DNA of 64,000 nucleotides from Verrucomicrobiota bacterium (GCA_030830965.1 JAURLX010000010.1:1-64000), one strand, 5' to 3'. Positions 1-8,528 are shown, counted from the first letter of the stretch. Numbers and translations: made by a program. Notes: generated by a model not told the origin, from the sequence alone.

Positions 1-1
1 C

Positions 2-421
2 GAGCTCGTCAAGGTGGGCTACGAGACCCTCGTCGAAGCCGGCTACCAGCCCGAGATGGCCTACTTCGAGTGCCTCCACGAGCTGAAGCTCATCGTCGAC
101 CTGATGGTCGAGTCCGGCATCTCCGGCATGCGCTTCTCGATCTCCGAGACTGCCAAGTACGGCGACATCACCCGCGGTCCCCGCGTGATCAACAGCTCGT
201 CGCGCAAGGCCATGCGCGAGATCCTGAAGGAGATCCAGACCGGCAAGTTCACCGCCCAGTGGGTCAAGGAATACAAGGGCGGCCTCAAGAACTACAACAA
301 GCTGCTCAAGAAGGGCGAGAAGCACCCGATCGAAAAGACCGGCCAGCGTCTCCGCTCCCTCATGCCCTGGGTCCAGAAGCGGAACATCCGCGGCGCCCAG
401 GCCGAGTACACGACCAAGTAA
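2..421 (+). CDS. ilvC: Ketol-acid reductoisomerase, C-terminal part (partial)
   Basis: This is the 3' end of the NADPH- and Mg-dependent enzyme that converts acetolactate to dihydroxyisovalerate in valine, leucine and isoleucine synthesis. The frame is open from the first bases of the window, so the gene starts upstream. The visible part is the all-helical knotted KARI C-terminal domain, recognised from [23 protein letters not shown] and the stretch around GPRVI. The family's C-terminal Glu and Ser ligand/substrate motifs are in this segment. A strong hairpin terminator follows 24 bp after the stop, so this is the end of its operon. The ilvB/ilvN genes cannot be seen here. Confidence 0.93.
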   Translation, partial: ELVKVGYETLVEAGYQPEMAYFECLHELKLIVDLMVESGISGMRFSISETAKYGDITRGPRVINSSSRKAMREILKEIQTGKFTAQWVKEYKGGLKNYNKLLKKGEKHPIEKTGQRLRSLMPWVQKRNIRGAQAEYTTK

Positions 422-444
422 GGGTCGCCGGATACCGGAAAGCG

Positions 445-472
445 AAAAGGTCGATGCAAATCGGCCTTTTTT
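445..472 (+). terminator. Rho-independent terminator after ilvC
   Basis: The stem AAAGGTCGAT pairs with ATCGGCCTTT (one G-T pair) around a GCAA tetraloop and runs into six T residues. It lies 24 bp past the ilvC stop codon. Confidence 0.85.
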
Positions 473-497
473 GCGCCCGGGCACAACGAAGGCAGGT

Positions 498-525
498 TTG
501 CCATCCAAAGGTTCCGAGACTAAAT
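498..525 (+). promoter_or_regulatory. Predicted promoter of PIG-L/glycosyltransferase pair
   Basis: TTGCCA at 498-503 and CTAAAT at 520-525 are separated by 16 bp. The predicted transcript starts about 6 nt before the ATG at 539, and there is no Shine-Dalgarno sequence. This favours 539 over the GTG at 527 as the start. Confidence 0.4.
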
Positions 526-538
526 CGTGCCCACGCAC

Positions 539-1309
539 ATGCACACGATGCTGGTCATCGGACACCCCGGGCATGAGATCAGGTGTCATGGATGGATGAG
601 TCGTTGCCGACCGATCGTCCAAGTACTGACCTCCGGCGGCGGCGCCTCCCGAACCGGAAGGATTGAGAGCACCCGCAGGACGGTGCAGGAGGCGGGCGCC
701 GCCTGCGGCCGTCTGTTCGGGAGCTACTCGGACCATGAGGTTTACGCGTTCATGCTGGCAGGCGAAGCCGGGGGCCTGGCGGACTGGGCCGAGGCCCTCG
801 CGATAGAAATCGTCGGTCACAGGCCGACGACCTTGGTCACGGACATGGTGGAGGGATACAACACCAGCCACGACCTGCTGGCCTACCTCGTCGACGCCGC
901 CGTCGCAAAAGCCGCGCGCCTCGCCGGCGTACGTACGAGGGTGCTCTGCCAGCCGCTGGTCGGGCGCCCGGACCAGGCCTGGCAGGGAAGAAGGAAGCCG
1001 TCGGAGCTCCTGGCCCTGGACGAGGCCACCTACGCCGCCAAGCTAAGCGCGGCCGGCGCCTACCCCGAACTGAAGGCGGAGGTCGAACAGGCGCTGCGTG
1101 AAACAGGTCCTGAAGCTTTTCGGACGGAGGCCTTCTACGACGCCCCAAGTGGGGAGTCGTTGCTGACCACGCTGCCCGATCCGACTCCCTACTATGAGAC
1201 ATTCGGCGAGCAGCAGGTCCGCCGCGGCAAATACAACCATGTCATCCGGCACAAGGAGCACCTCATCCCCCTGGCCCGCGACGTAAGGCGACGCATGGGC
1301 TTGGACTGA
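539..1309 (+). CDS. PIG-L (LmbE-like) family deacetylase
   Basis: The protein of about 256 residues is likely a zinc-dependent de-N-acetylase of the PIG-L/LmbE superfamily acting on an N-acetylated sugar. The N-terminal strand VIGHPGHE replaces the usual AHPDDE zinc motif. VLTSGGG, a GRIEST turn and TDMVEGYNTSHDL follow in the order seen in a PIG-L subfamily that carries HPGHE. The second Asp of the metal motif is therefore absent, and activity is not certain. No signal peptide is seen, so it should act in the cytoplasm. One base separates its stop from the next start (a glycosyltransferase), so the two probably make or modify one glycan, perhaps lipopolysaccharide. ATG codons at 539 and 548 and a GTG at 527 compete as starts. 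Confidence 0.65.
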   Translation: MHTMLVIGHPGHEIRCHGWMSRCRPIVQVLTSGGGASRTGRIESTRRTVQEAGAACGRLFGSYSDHEVYAFMLAGEAGGLADWAEALAIEIVGHRPTTLVTDMVEGYNTSHDLLAYLVDAAVAKAARLAGVRTRVLCQPLVGRPDQAWQGRRKPSELLALDEATYAAKLSAAGAYPELKAEVEQALRETGPEAFRTEAFYDAPSGESLLTTLPDPTPYYETFGEQQVRRGKYNHVIRHKEHLIPLARDVRRRMGLD

Positions 1310-1310
1310 C

Positions 1311-2342
1311 ATGCGCGTCCTCCTGGCCAACGGCAGGCTGGGCTTCCGTAGCGGCAGCGAAGTCCACACCCGCGATCTAGCCTTGGCGTTGCGGAAACGC
1401 GGGCATGACGTCGCCATCTTCGTAGGAGTGCTGCGGGATGACGATGATGTGCGGACACTCCGCGACGCCGGTGTACTCGTGACGGACGACCTGGAAACCC
1501 TCGCAGCGACCCCCGACGTGATCCAGGGACACCAATTGCCGGAGACGACTCTGGCCTGCCTACGCTTTCCCCGCGCGCCTGCGCTGCAGGTCTGCCATGA
1601 CGCCACGAACGCACGGGACGCGGCGGGAGGGAACTGGATGATCCAGCGCAGGGCGGCGGTGGACGACTACTGCCGCGAGCGGGTACGACGCGAGACCGGG
1701 ACACCCCTCGAAGAGATCGACGTCCTGTTCAACCCGATCGACCTAGCCTCCTTCGCCAGGCGCGGCCGCCCGCCCGCCACCCCGCCCTTGAGCGCGGCCC
1801 TGTTCCATAGTTCGAAGGAGACCGGCGCGATGATGGAGACCGTCGCCAGGGCCTGCCGTCGCGCCGGCATCAGCCTGGACGTGCTCGGACCCGGGGCCGG
1901 CCGGTTCGTGACCGATCCGGCCGCCTCGCTGCCGCGCTACGACTTGATCTTCGGCAAGGCACGATGCGCGCTGGAAGCGATGGCCAGCGGAGCCCATGTG
2001 ATCCTGGTCGGCCCCCACGGCCTAGGTCCGCGCCCCGACAAGGCGAACTTCGAAAGGCTGCTCAGGCGCAACTTCGGTCGAAGCCTGCTGACCGAACCTC
2101 TCGATGAGAATTGCATCGTGAGACGGATCCGGGAGCTCAGCCAGTCGGACTCCGGCGAGCTGACGGAACTGGTCCGGAGTCGCTGCGACAGCGCGAGACT
2201 GGCTGAGATGATGGAAGGCGTCTACCTGCGGATCAAGGGCGTCGAGACCCACCGGCGAGGCTTTCGCGCCTGGGCGTATGGCTGCTGGGCGGGCGCGCGC
2301 CTGGGCTGGCGCCGGCTAAGGCTCGCCAGGGCAGGCCGCTGA
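1311..2342 (+). CDS. GT-B fold glycosyltransferase (GT4-like)
   Basis: The 343-residue protein starts with an N-terminal Rossmann half typical of GT4 acceptor domains: MRVLLANGRL, then GSEVHTRDLALALRKRGHDV. It ends with a donor-binding half carrying FGKARCALEAMASGAHVIL, the Glu-containing loop that contacts the nucleotide sugar. The C-terminal 30 residues are Arg-rich with aromatic residues, as in peripheral membrane transferases. It starts one base after the PIG-L gene stop, in an operon. The sugar and acceptor cannot be read from the sequence. The pairing with a deacetylase suggests an amino-sugar-containing surface glycan. Confidence 0.75.
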   Translation: MRVLLANGRLGFRSGSEVHTRDLALALRKRGHDVAIFVGVLRDDDDVRTLRDAGVLVTDDLETLAATPDVIQGHQLPETTLACLRFPRAPALQVCHDATNARDAAGGNWMIQRRAAVDDYCRERVRRETGTPLEEIDVLFNPIDLASFARRGRPPATPPLSAALFHSSKETGAMMETVARACRRAGISLDVLGPGAGRFVTDPAASLPRYDLIFGKARCALEAMASGAHVILVGPHGLGPRPDKANFERLLRRNFGRSLLTEPLDENCIVRRIRELSQSDSGELTELVRSRCDSARLAEMMEGVYLRIKGVETHRRGFRAWAYGCWAGARLGWRRLRLARAGR

Positions 2343-2343
2343 A

Positions 2344-4020
2344 CTACTTATTTTCCGGCGCCTTGCCCTGCGGACTGCCGGGCAGGAACTCCGCGCGGCT
2401 CACGAACCCGTCGCCGTCGGCGTCGCGCCGGGCGAACCATTCGGCGGCGTCGGCGGGCGAACGGCCGGCGGAGAACTCAGCACGGGAGAGCCTTCCGTCA
2501 CCGTCGACGTCGAGCTTCTTGAAAAGGGGCGCACGGTCGGCGGCCTTGTCGGCCTTCTCCGCCTCGCCCTTCCCCTTGCCCTTCTTCTTCACCGGGGCCG
2601 CCGCGCCGGGAATCGCCGGAAGCGGCAGGTAGTCGAAGTCGGCGATCATCTTCTTCGCCATCGCCAGCCGGAGCTCGCGCTCAGCCGCGGCGACTTCAGG
2701 CCGGCCGCTCAGGTTCTCGAGCTCGAACGGATCCTTCTCGAGATCATAGAGTTCGTAGACAGGACGCGGGGTCGTAAAGTAGGTGGCCGCGAGGCCCGGA
2801 GCCAGGCCGCCCTTGGCTTGCAGCTCCTGGATGGACTTCCAGGCGGAACCCCCGGCGCTGTCCACGGGCGAATACGGGATCCACGGCGTGCAGTTGTAGA
2901 TCGCCTTGTAGCGTCCGCTGCGGACCGCGCGGGAGAGGTCGTAGCCGCCGTTGCTCATCCCGACCTGCACCGGGGCGCTGCCGTGCGGACCGCGCTCCAT
3001 GAAGACATGGTCACGCACCTTGGGGGCCTCGCCTTTGAGCAAGGGCAGGAAATTCACCCCGGTCATGCCGGGCGCGGACTTGACGCCGGCAGCGGCGAGC
3101 ACGGTGGGGCCGACGTCCTCGCCGCTGAGCAAGGCCGACGAATCGCCGCCAGGGGCCACGACGCCGGGCCAGCGCACGACGAAAGGCACGTTGCATCCCG
3201 GATCATAGAGCGAACCCTTGCCGTGCGGCAGGGCCTGACCGTTGTCGCCCGCGAAGATGACGAGGGTGTCTTTCGCGAGTCCGAGACGGTCGAGCAGCGC
3301 GAGCACCTTGCCCATGGTCTCATCGGCGCGGTTCACCTCCGCGCAATAGTCGGCATACTGCTCGCGCACCCCGGGCAGGTCGGGCACGTGACCGGGCAGC
3401 TTGAGCGAGGCGGGGTCGGGGCGGTAGGAGGCCGGGGCGTTCCAGACATGATGGGGGTCGCTGAAGTTCACCCAGAGGCAGAAGGGCTTGTCCTTGGGAC
3501 GCCCCTCGAGGAAGGCCTCGGTCTGGGCCACCGCCTGCGTGTCGGAGCCGCCCTCGACCACGTCGAAGCGGTCCTTGAAGGTCTTGTAGCCCCCGTCCAT
3601 GAGAAAGCGTCCCAGCTCATCATCCCCCTTGGCCGAACCGTCGAGGTGATAGGAACGGCCGACGACGCCTACATAATAGCCGGCCTCCTTCTTCAGGACT
3701 TCCGGGAACGTGACCACGTCACGCGGCAGCGGCGACGAGAAGCGCGTGATGCGGGCGGCCACCGGCGAGCGCCCGCTTAGGAAGGCCGCGCGCGAGGGCA
3801 CGCACTGCGGGGCCGAAGTGAAGAACTTGCGGAACTTCATGCCCTCTCCGGCGAGGCGGTCCAGCGCGGGCGTCCGCACGTTAGGATCGCCGTAGCAACT
3901 CAGGTAGGGATAGCTGTGGTCGTCGGAAAGGACGAACAGGACGTTGGGCCTGTCCGCGGCGAATACGGATGCGGCCAAGGAGAGGAACAGGACGCGGAGA
4001 CACATGGGGGTGGCCAGCAT
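2344..4020 (-). CDS. Secreted sulfatase with C-terminal EF-hand pair
   Basis: A type I sulfatase that should hydrolyse sulfate esters or N-sulfate groups of a polysaccharide outside the cytoplasm. After a signal peptide ending near FAA, the alkaline-phosphatase fold begins with NVLFVLSDDH (metal-binding DD). Cys73 sits in CVPSR, the motif converted to formylglycine. VGRSYHLDG and FAGDNG supply further active-site parts. The sequence is closest in style to heparan N-sulfatase-like enzymes. A Lys-rich linker leads to two calcium-binding loops, DVDGDGRLSRAEF and DADGDGFVSRAEF, near residues 503 and 534. The start is taken at the ATG preceding the signal peptide; 4047 and 4005 are alternatives. 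The anaerobic or aerobic maturation enzyme is not in the window. Confidence 0.9.
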   Translation of the reverse strand: MLATPMCLRVLFLSLAASVFAADRPNVLFVLSDDHSYPYLSCYGDPNVRTPALDRLAGEGMKFRKFFTSAPQCVPSRAAFLSGRSPVAARITRFSSPLPRDVVTFPEVLKKEAGYYVGVVGRSYHLDGSAKGDDELGRFLMDGGYKTFKDRFDVVEGGSDTQAVAQTEAFLEGRPKDKPFCLWVNFSDPHHVWNAPASYRPDPASLKLPGHVPDLPGVREQYADYCAEVNRADETMGKVLALLDRLGLAKDTLVIFAGDNGQALPHGKGSLYDPGCNVPFVVRWPGVVAPGGDSSALLSGEDVGPTVLAAAGVKSAPGMTGVNFLPLLKGEAPKVRDHVFMERGPHGSAPVQVGMSNGGYDLSRAVRSGRYKAIYNCTPWIPYSPVDSAGGSAWKSIQELQAKGGLAPGLAATYFTTPRPVYELYDLEKDPFELENLSGRPEVAAAERELRLAMAKKMIADFDYLPLPAIPGAAAPVKKKGKGKGEAEKADKAADRAPLFKKLDVDGDGRLSRAEFSAGRSPADAAEWFARRDADGDGFVSRAEFLPGSPQGKAPENK

Positions 4021-4061
4021 GGTCGGACCGACCACCCTTCGGGTCAAACCTGCCTTGGCGC

Positions 4062-4313
4062 TCAGAACCCGCCGATCAGGGCCAGACGGAACTGGAGGGG
4101 CTCCACCGGGTGGAAGTGCATGCCATCGGCGCCGCCGGTGGCCGAGGACTCGTAATAGTAGGCTATGTCCTGGTCGAGACGGTCGAGCAGGTTGAGCACG
4201 CTGAGCATCGCCTGCCAGCTGGCGTTCAGCTGATAGCCGACCGAGGCGTTGAGCATGACAGTCTCATCCGAGCGGGCGGAGCCGGCGGCGATCAGCAGGA
4301 CCCTGAGACGCAT
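4062..4313 (-). pseudogene. C-terminal remnant of a TonB-dependent receptor
   Basis: Only about 65 residues of a receptor are left. ASVGYQLNASWQ, SVLNLLDRLDQDIAYYYES and HFHPVEPLQFRLAL match the last two or three beta-strands of a TonB-dependent outer-membrane barrel, including the terminal aromatic (GGF). Barrel, plug and signal peptide are missing, and the upstream codons MRLRVLLIAAGSAR do not look like barrel. It lies 26 bp beyond the stop of an intact receptor on the same strand but is not a copy of that receptor's own C-terminus. It is probably debris of a second receptor gene lost by deletion. Confidence 0.7.
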
Positions 4314-4339
4314 GATCGAAAAGCGGGGCGGCCGTCCGC

Positions 4340-6334
4340 TCAGAAGGTCAGCCTCAGGCCGAGCTCGACGCCCCGTCCAGGCAGCGGCACGAGGTCCTTG
4401 ATGAAAGAGGAAGGATTACGGGCCTCGCGGTCCAGAAGGTTGATGCCGCGCAAGGTCAGGCGGACGTTGGCTCCGGCCAGACGGAAGGAATGTCCCAAGG
4501 AGGCGCTGAGCATGGGGTAGCCCGAGGTGCGCGATTCGTCGGCGGCAGGGTCGTCCTGCGTGAGGAAGTAGGCCAGTTCAGTCCTCCAGTCCCAGCCGGA
4601 GAGGAGGCCATTGAGGCCGAGGCCGACGCGACCGGGCGAGATGCGGGGCAAGGCGCCGGCTCCGTCGCGCCGGGAAGCGTGGAGCGTATCCGCGAAGACC
4701 TCGACGTTCACCTTGGCGGACTCACCCTGCAGCGCAGCATAGTTCAACCTGGCCTCGGCTCCGTAAAGGTACGCAGGCACGGAAGTGAAATCGTAGCGGA
4801 CCAGTTCTTCCGCCCCGAGAAGGTCGTAGTTCGGCCCTCCGAACGGAGTGAGGTCGGGGCCGTAGCCGTTCTCGATCAGCGTGATGAACGAGGAATAGCG
4901 GTTGTAGAAGACCGAGGCGCTTCCGGTGACCCGGCCCGCGACCCGGGCGACCTCCCACTCGACGCCAAAGCCCCGCTCCTTGCCGAGGTCGCGATTGCCC
5001 ACCTCATAGGCGTCCGTACCCACGTGGGGCCCGTCGGCGAAGAGTTCCTGATAATTGGGTGAACGCTCCACGCGGCTGACCGTAAGGGTCGTGCGCCAGT
5101 CGGTTCCGAGGTCCTTCTCCAGCGCGGCGGAGAGGCCGAGCGGCGTTAAGGAGCGGCGTGCGGCGGAAGGATTGATGACCACGCCATCGTGCGTCCACGC
5201 GTCCGCGGAGACGGAATCACGCTGCACGCGGAAGCCGTAGCGCAGACGAAGTCCGGGGCTTTCGAAGGGCGTGACGAAGGAGCCGAAGAGCGCCGCGCTG
5301 CGGTTCGCCGTGGTCGGCAGGAAGGCCTCGTCACCGGCGACCTCGAAATCGAAGGCGCCGCCCTGCGCGCCGATGACCGCCTCCGTCGAGCCGATGCGGG
5401 CGAGGGTGAGGTCGATGCGCGTGTCAAATCCCTGGTTGGCGAAAGTGGATCCGGCGACGCCGGCCTCGAACTCCGTGTGCGCATAGTCCGTGATGCCGGC
5501 CCGCCAGGCCACCTTGCGGACCGCACCGTCGAGCCGCCACTCCCCGGCGATGTCCCAGCGCCGCTGGGTCTGGCCGATTACGACGTCCGGCTCGGCCACC
5601 CCGTAGTCGTTGTCGAGGCCCGACCAGGAGACCCCGATGAAGCCCCCGTCCCAGACCTTGCTGACGCCGAAGCCCCCGCCGAGCACGTCGGAACCGGTGT
5701 CGGCGACCCGTCCGACGGGCGTACGGAGGTCATCCGTCGTGCGGCCGAAATAGTCGGCCTGCACGACCCAATCGCCTGCGGTCGCATGGGCCTTGATGCC
5801 GCCCGTGGCCAGATTATCGACCGAGCCCGTGCGCGCGGCGAACGTTCCGCCGTTGCCCATGCGCTGCGGCGCGATACGCGTGTCGGTGAGATTGACCACA
5901 CCGCCGAGGATGCTGGAGGAATAGAGCAAGGCGGAGGGACCGCGGAAGACCTGCATCTCCCGCAAAGACAGAGGGTCGATGCCCACCGCATGGTCCGGAC
6001 TGGCGGCGGAAGCGTCCAGCAGCGCGGTCCCGTTCTGCAGGATGCGGATCTTGTCACCGTCGAGACCGCGGACGACCGGCCGGCCCGAGTTCGGTCCGAA
6101 CTGGCTGTTGGCCACGCCGGACAGGGAGCTGAGCGCATCTCCGACATTGTTCGAAGGCAGCAATGCGAACTCCGAGGGACCGATGAGCAGCGCCGGCGTG
6201 TCGGCGGACACGATTCCTCCGATGGAGGAGCCTTTCACGGTGATCGTCTCCATAGCCTTGGGCGTCTGAGCCGGTAACGACGGCAGAGAAACCGCGGAAA
6301 ACAGTAAAGCCGCTGAGAGACGTCTCATGAACAT
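4340..6334 (-). CDS. TonB-dependent receptor, ZnuD-like (putative zinc uptake)
   Basis: An outer-membrane TonB-gated transporter of about 664 residues. The signal peptide MFMRRLSAALLFSAVSLPSL leads to a TonB-box-like METITVKGS and a plug with RGLDGDKIRILQNG and DASAASPDHAV. This signature is shared with the ZnuD group of zinc/heme receptors. The plug ends at RGPSALLYSSSILGGVVN, and the barrel closes at LGLRLTF. An upstream extension to 6391 would start inside a palindrome and is unlikely. The chosen ATG has a -35/-10 pair at leaderless spacing, and two inverted repeats overlap or flank it, which fits a Fur/Zur-family repressor. Zinc as substrate is inferred from plug similarity only. Confidence 0.8.
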   Translation of the reverse strand: MFMRRLSAALLFSAVSLPSLPAQTPKAMETITVKGSSIGGIVSADTPALLIGPSEFALLPSNNVGDALSSLSGVANSQFGPNSGRPVVRGLDGDKIRILQNGTALLDASAASPDHAVGIDPLSLREMQVFRGPSALLYSSSILGGVVNLTDTRIAPQRMGNGGTFAARTGSVDNLATGGIKAHATAGDWVVQADYFGRTTDDLRTPVGRVADTGSDVLGGGFGVSKVWDGGFIGVSWSGLDNDYGVAEPDVVIGQTQRRWDIAGEWRLDGAVRKVAWRAGITDYAHTEFEAGVAGSTFANQGFDTRIDLTLARIGSTEAVIGAQGGAFDFEVAGDEAFLPTTANRSAALFGSFVTPFESPGLRLRYGFRVQRDSVSADAWTHDGVVINPSAARRSLTPLGLSAALEKDLGTDWRTTLTVSRVERSPNYQELFADGPHVGTDAYEVGNRDLGKERGFGVEWEVARVAGRVTGSASVFYNRYSSFITLIENGYGPDLTPFGGPNYDLLGAEELVRYDFTSVPAYLYGAEARLNYAALQGESAKVNVEVFADTLHASRRDGAGALPRISPGRVGLGLNGLLSGWDWRTELAYFLTQDDPAADESRTSGYPMLSASLGHSFRLAGANVRLTLRGINLLDREARNPSSFIKDLVPLPGRGVELGLRLTF

Positions 6335-6339
6335 CGACT

Positions 6340-6367
6340 CGAATAAAAAAAGGTTGCGACTTCGCAA
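6340..6367 (-). promoter_or_regulatory. Promoter of the ZnuD-like receptor
   Basis: On the minus strand TTGCGA (6367-6362), a 16 bp spacer and TATTCG (6345-6340) end 5 nt before the chosen ATG, so transcription should begin at or next to the start codon. The -35 box is one half of an inverted repeat. Confidence 0.45.
6354..6367. promoter_or_regulatory. Inverted repeat over the receptor -35 box (operator candidate)
   Basis: TTGCG-ACTT-CGCAA is a 5 bp inverted repeat covering the -35 box of the receptor promoter. A repressor bound here would block RNA polymerase. Fur/Zur-type control is a guess based on the gene controlled. Confidence 0.4.
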
Positions 6368-6374
6368 TTCATAA

Positions 6375-6391
6375 ATGCAACTTTGTTGCAT
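6375..6391. promoter_or_regulatory. 17-bp palindrome (Fur/Zur-like operator candidate)
   Basis: ATGCAAC-TTT-GTTGCAT is a perfect 7-3-7 palindrome between the divergent receptor and DUF485/symporter genes. Its size and the TGCAA/TTGCA arms resemble operators of Fur-family metalloregulators. It lies upstream of the receptor -35 box and 12 bp before the ATG at 6403. Confidence 0.5.
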
Positions 6392-6402
6392 CTGAAGGAC
6401 GG

Positions 6403-6756
6403 ATGGTTGCAGTCCCTGCCTTCCTTTCGCTGGATGGAGTGCCCACCCCGATGAAAGAGCCCCCGACCGACCATGTCCATTCGGACGCCTTCCTGGCGAA
6501 ACTGATGCGAGACCAGCTCAAGCTTTCCATAGCCTGCGCCCTATGCTTCGCCGTCGCCCTGATCGCCCTACCCCTCCTGAACTACTGGCAGCCGGAGCTC
6601 ATGGCCCGCCGCATCGGCGGGTTCACCCTTACGTGGCTGATTCTCGGCGTGCTCTTCTTCCCCTTCGTATGGGTCATCTCCTATGTCTTCATCCGGCGCT
6701 CGATCGCGCTGGAAGAGGCCGAAGCTCAAGCCGCGAAGGACGGCTCCCGTTCCTGA
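6403..6756 (+). CDS. DUF485 membrane protein (symporter partner)
   Basis: A small inner-membrane protein with two predicted transmembrane helices, around ACALCFAVALIALPLLNYW and FTLTWLILGVLFFPFVWVI. A short charged tail follows. It belongs to the DUF485 (YjcH) group, which is typically encoded just before acetate-type sodium/solute symporters. That arrangement is present here, with 3 bp between the genes. The role is probably to support or regulate the symporter. The ATG at 6403 has GAAGGA four bases upstream. The ATG at 6451 (MKEPPTDHV) would give the usual family length of about 100 residues and is also possible. Confidence 0.8.
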   Translation: MVAVPAFLSLDGVPTPMKEPPTDHVHSDAFLAKLMRDQLKLSIACALCFAVALIALPLLNYWQPELMARRIGGFTLTWLILGVLFFPFVWVISYVFIRRSIALEEAEAQAAKDGSRS

Positions 6757-6759
6757 GCC

Positions 6760-8508
6760 ATGAACGTCCTGCTCGCCATGACCGTCGACCCCTGGATCGC
6801 CGCGCTCGCCCTGGCCACCGTGGCCGTCACGGTCGCGATGGGTTTCTGGTCCGCCGGCAAGTCCAAGAGCGCCGGCGACTTCTTTGTCGCCGGACGGTCC
6901 GTCTCCGTTGGCTGGAACGCCTCCGCCATCTCGGGCGAATACCTGTCGGCCGCGTCCTTCATGGGAGTGGCTGGCATGGTGATGCTCAACGGCTACGACG
7001 CGCTCTGGTACCCCGTCTGCTACGCCTGCGGCTACCTCTTCCTCCTGCTCTTCATCGCCGGCCCCCTCCGCCGTTTCGGAGCCTACACCATACCGGATTT
7101 CGCCGAGGGCCGCTATGACTCCCCGCTGTTCCGCAAGATCGCGGTGTGCTTCGTCCTCTTCATCGGTTTCTTCTATACTATGCCCCAGATGAAGGGGGCG
7201 GGCACCACCCTCGCCTACATCTTCCCCGGCCTCCCCTACTGGGCGGGCGTCGTGGTGGTGGGCGCCGTCATCACGCTCAACGTCTCCCTCGGCGGCATGA
7301 AGGGCATCACCCTCGTGCAGGCCTTCCAGTACTGGCTCAAGATGTTCGCGATCGCCCTGCCAGTGTTCGTCCTGGCCTCGGTCGTCGGGCATTACCACGA
7401 GCATCTCGGCGCCAACGCCAGCGCGGCCCCCGCCGCGGTTGAGCGGAAGGCGCTCCCCGGCAAGGCCCCGGGGGACGCGCAGTGGCTTGCGCCGTTCGGC
7501 AGCCTCACCACCAAGGCCGTCGACAACGCCCTCAAGTCGGCCCCGTCCCCGGAGGCCAAGGCCGAGCTCGAGGCCGCCCGCCGACCCTACTCGCTGCTCT
7601 ACACCTATTCGCTCATCATCGCGCTCGTCTGCGGTACCGCCGGCCTGCCGCACATACTCGTCCGGTTCTACACCAACCCTGACGGCGTTGCCGCCAAACG
7701 CACCACGATGTGGGTCATGATCCTCATCGGCGTCTTCTACGTCTTCCCGCCCGTCTACGGCGTGCTGGGCCGATCCCTCACGCCCGAGCTCTACGACGCC
7801 GTCGGCGCCAAGGGCACCGACAAGGTCGTGCTCGAGCTACCCACGCTGCTGGCCGGAAAGGACCACCCGCTCCTCGGATCGATCCTATCGGGCATCACCT
7901 GCGCGGGCGCCTTCGCGGCCTTTATGTCCACCTTCTCAGGCCTGCTCGTATCCATGACCGGAGCGCTCGCCCACGACATCTACGGGCGCATCCTGCGTCC
8001 GCAATCCACCCCGGAGCAGCGCCTCAAGGCCTTCAAGTGGTCCGCGGTCATCGTGGGCGGCCTGGCCGTTGCGCTGGGCACCCAGGTGGAGAAGCCCAAC
8101 ATCAACTTCCTCGTCGGCCAGGCCTTCGCCATCGCGGCGGCCAGCTACTTCCCGTTGCTCTTCATGAGCGTCTGGTGGCGCGGCATGACGATGAAGGGCG
8201 CCGCCGCCGGAATGCTGGGAGGCGGCCTCGCGGCGCTGGCCGCGATCACGCTGACCACGCTCTCCGACGTCTACTCCGTGAAGTCGCTCGCCGACTTCTG
8301 GGTGGCGCACCCGCTCCTGCGCATCCTCTGCGAACAGCCCGCCATCTGGGCCGTGCCGCTCTCCATCGGACTCATGATCGTCGTCTCCAAGGCGACCTCG
8401 GCCCAAGTGCCCGCCGACGTACGGATGAAGATGCTGGTGCTCCACGCGCCTGAGGCGCTCGGGCTCAAGCAGGAATACATCAAGGAGCACGAAGGCCTGG
8501 GGCACTGA
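6760..8508 (+). CDS. actP: Sodium:solute symporter, acetate permease type
   Basis: A 582-residue SSS-family transporter with about 13 membrane helices, most like the cation/acetate symporter ActP. Supporting stretches are DFFVAGRSVSVGWNASAISGEYLSAASFMG, here given only as its ends DFFVAGRSV and GEYLSAASFMG, then TMPQMKGAGTTLAYIF and GLPHILVRFYTNPDG. A soluble insertion of about 60 residues around KALPGKAPGD between helices is also found in family members. It should bring in acetate or another short monocarboxylate with Na+ or H+. The gene follows the DUF485 partner directly. The symbol rests on family likeness plus this pairing; another small acid cannot be excluded. Confidence 0.85.
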   Translation: MNVLLAMTVDPWIAALALATVAVTVAMGFWSAGKSKSAGDFFVAGRSVSVGWNASAISGEYLSAASFMGVAGMVMLNGYDALWYPVCYACGYLFLLLFIAGPLRRFGAYTIPDFAEGRYDSPLFRKIAVCFVLFIGFFYTMPQMKGAGTTLAYIFPGLPYWAGVVVVGAVITLNVSLGGMKGITLVQAFQYWLKMFAIALPVFVLASVVGHYHEHLGANASAAPAAVERKALPGKAPGDAQWLAPFGSLTTKAVDNALKSAPSPEAKAELEAARRPYSLLYTYSLIIALVCGTAGLPHILVRFYTNPDGVAAKRTTMWVMILIGVFYVFPPVYGVLGRSLTPELYDAVGAKGTDKVVLELPTLLAGKDHPLLGSILSGITCAGAFAAFMSTFSGLLVSMTGALAHDIYGRILRPQSTPEQRLKAFKWSAVIVGGLAVALGTQVEKPNINFLVGQAFAIAAASYFPLLFMSVWWRGMTMKGAAAGMLGGGLAALAAITLTTLSDVYSVKSLADFWVAHPLLRILCEQPAIWAVPLSIGLMIVVSKATSAQVPADVRMKMLVLHAPEALGLKQEYIKEHEGLGH

Positions 8509-8528
8509 CCGAACGCAGCACTTGAAAC

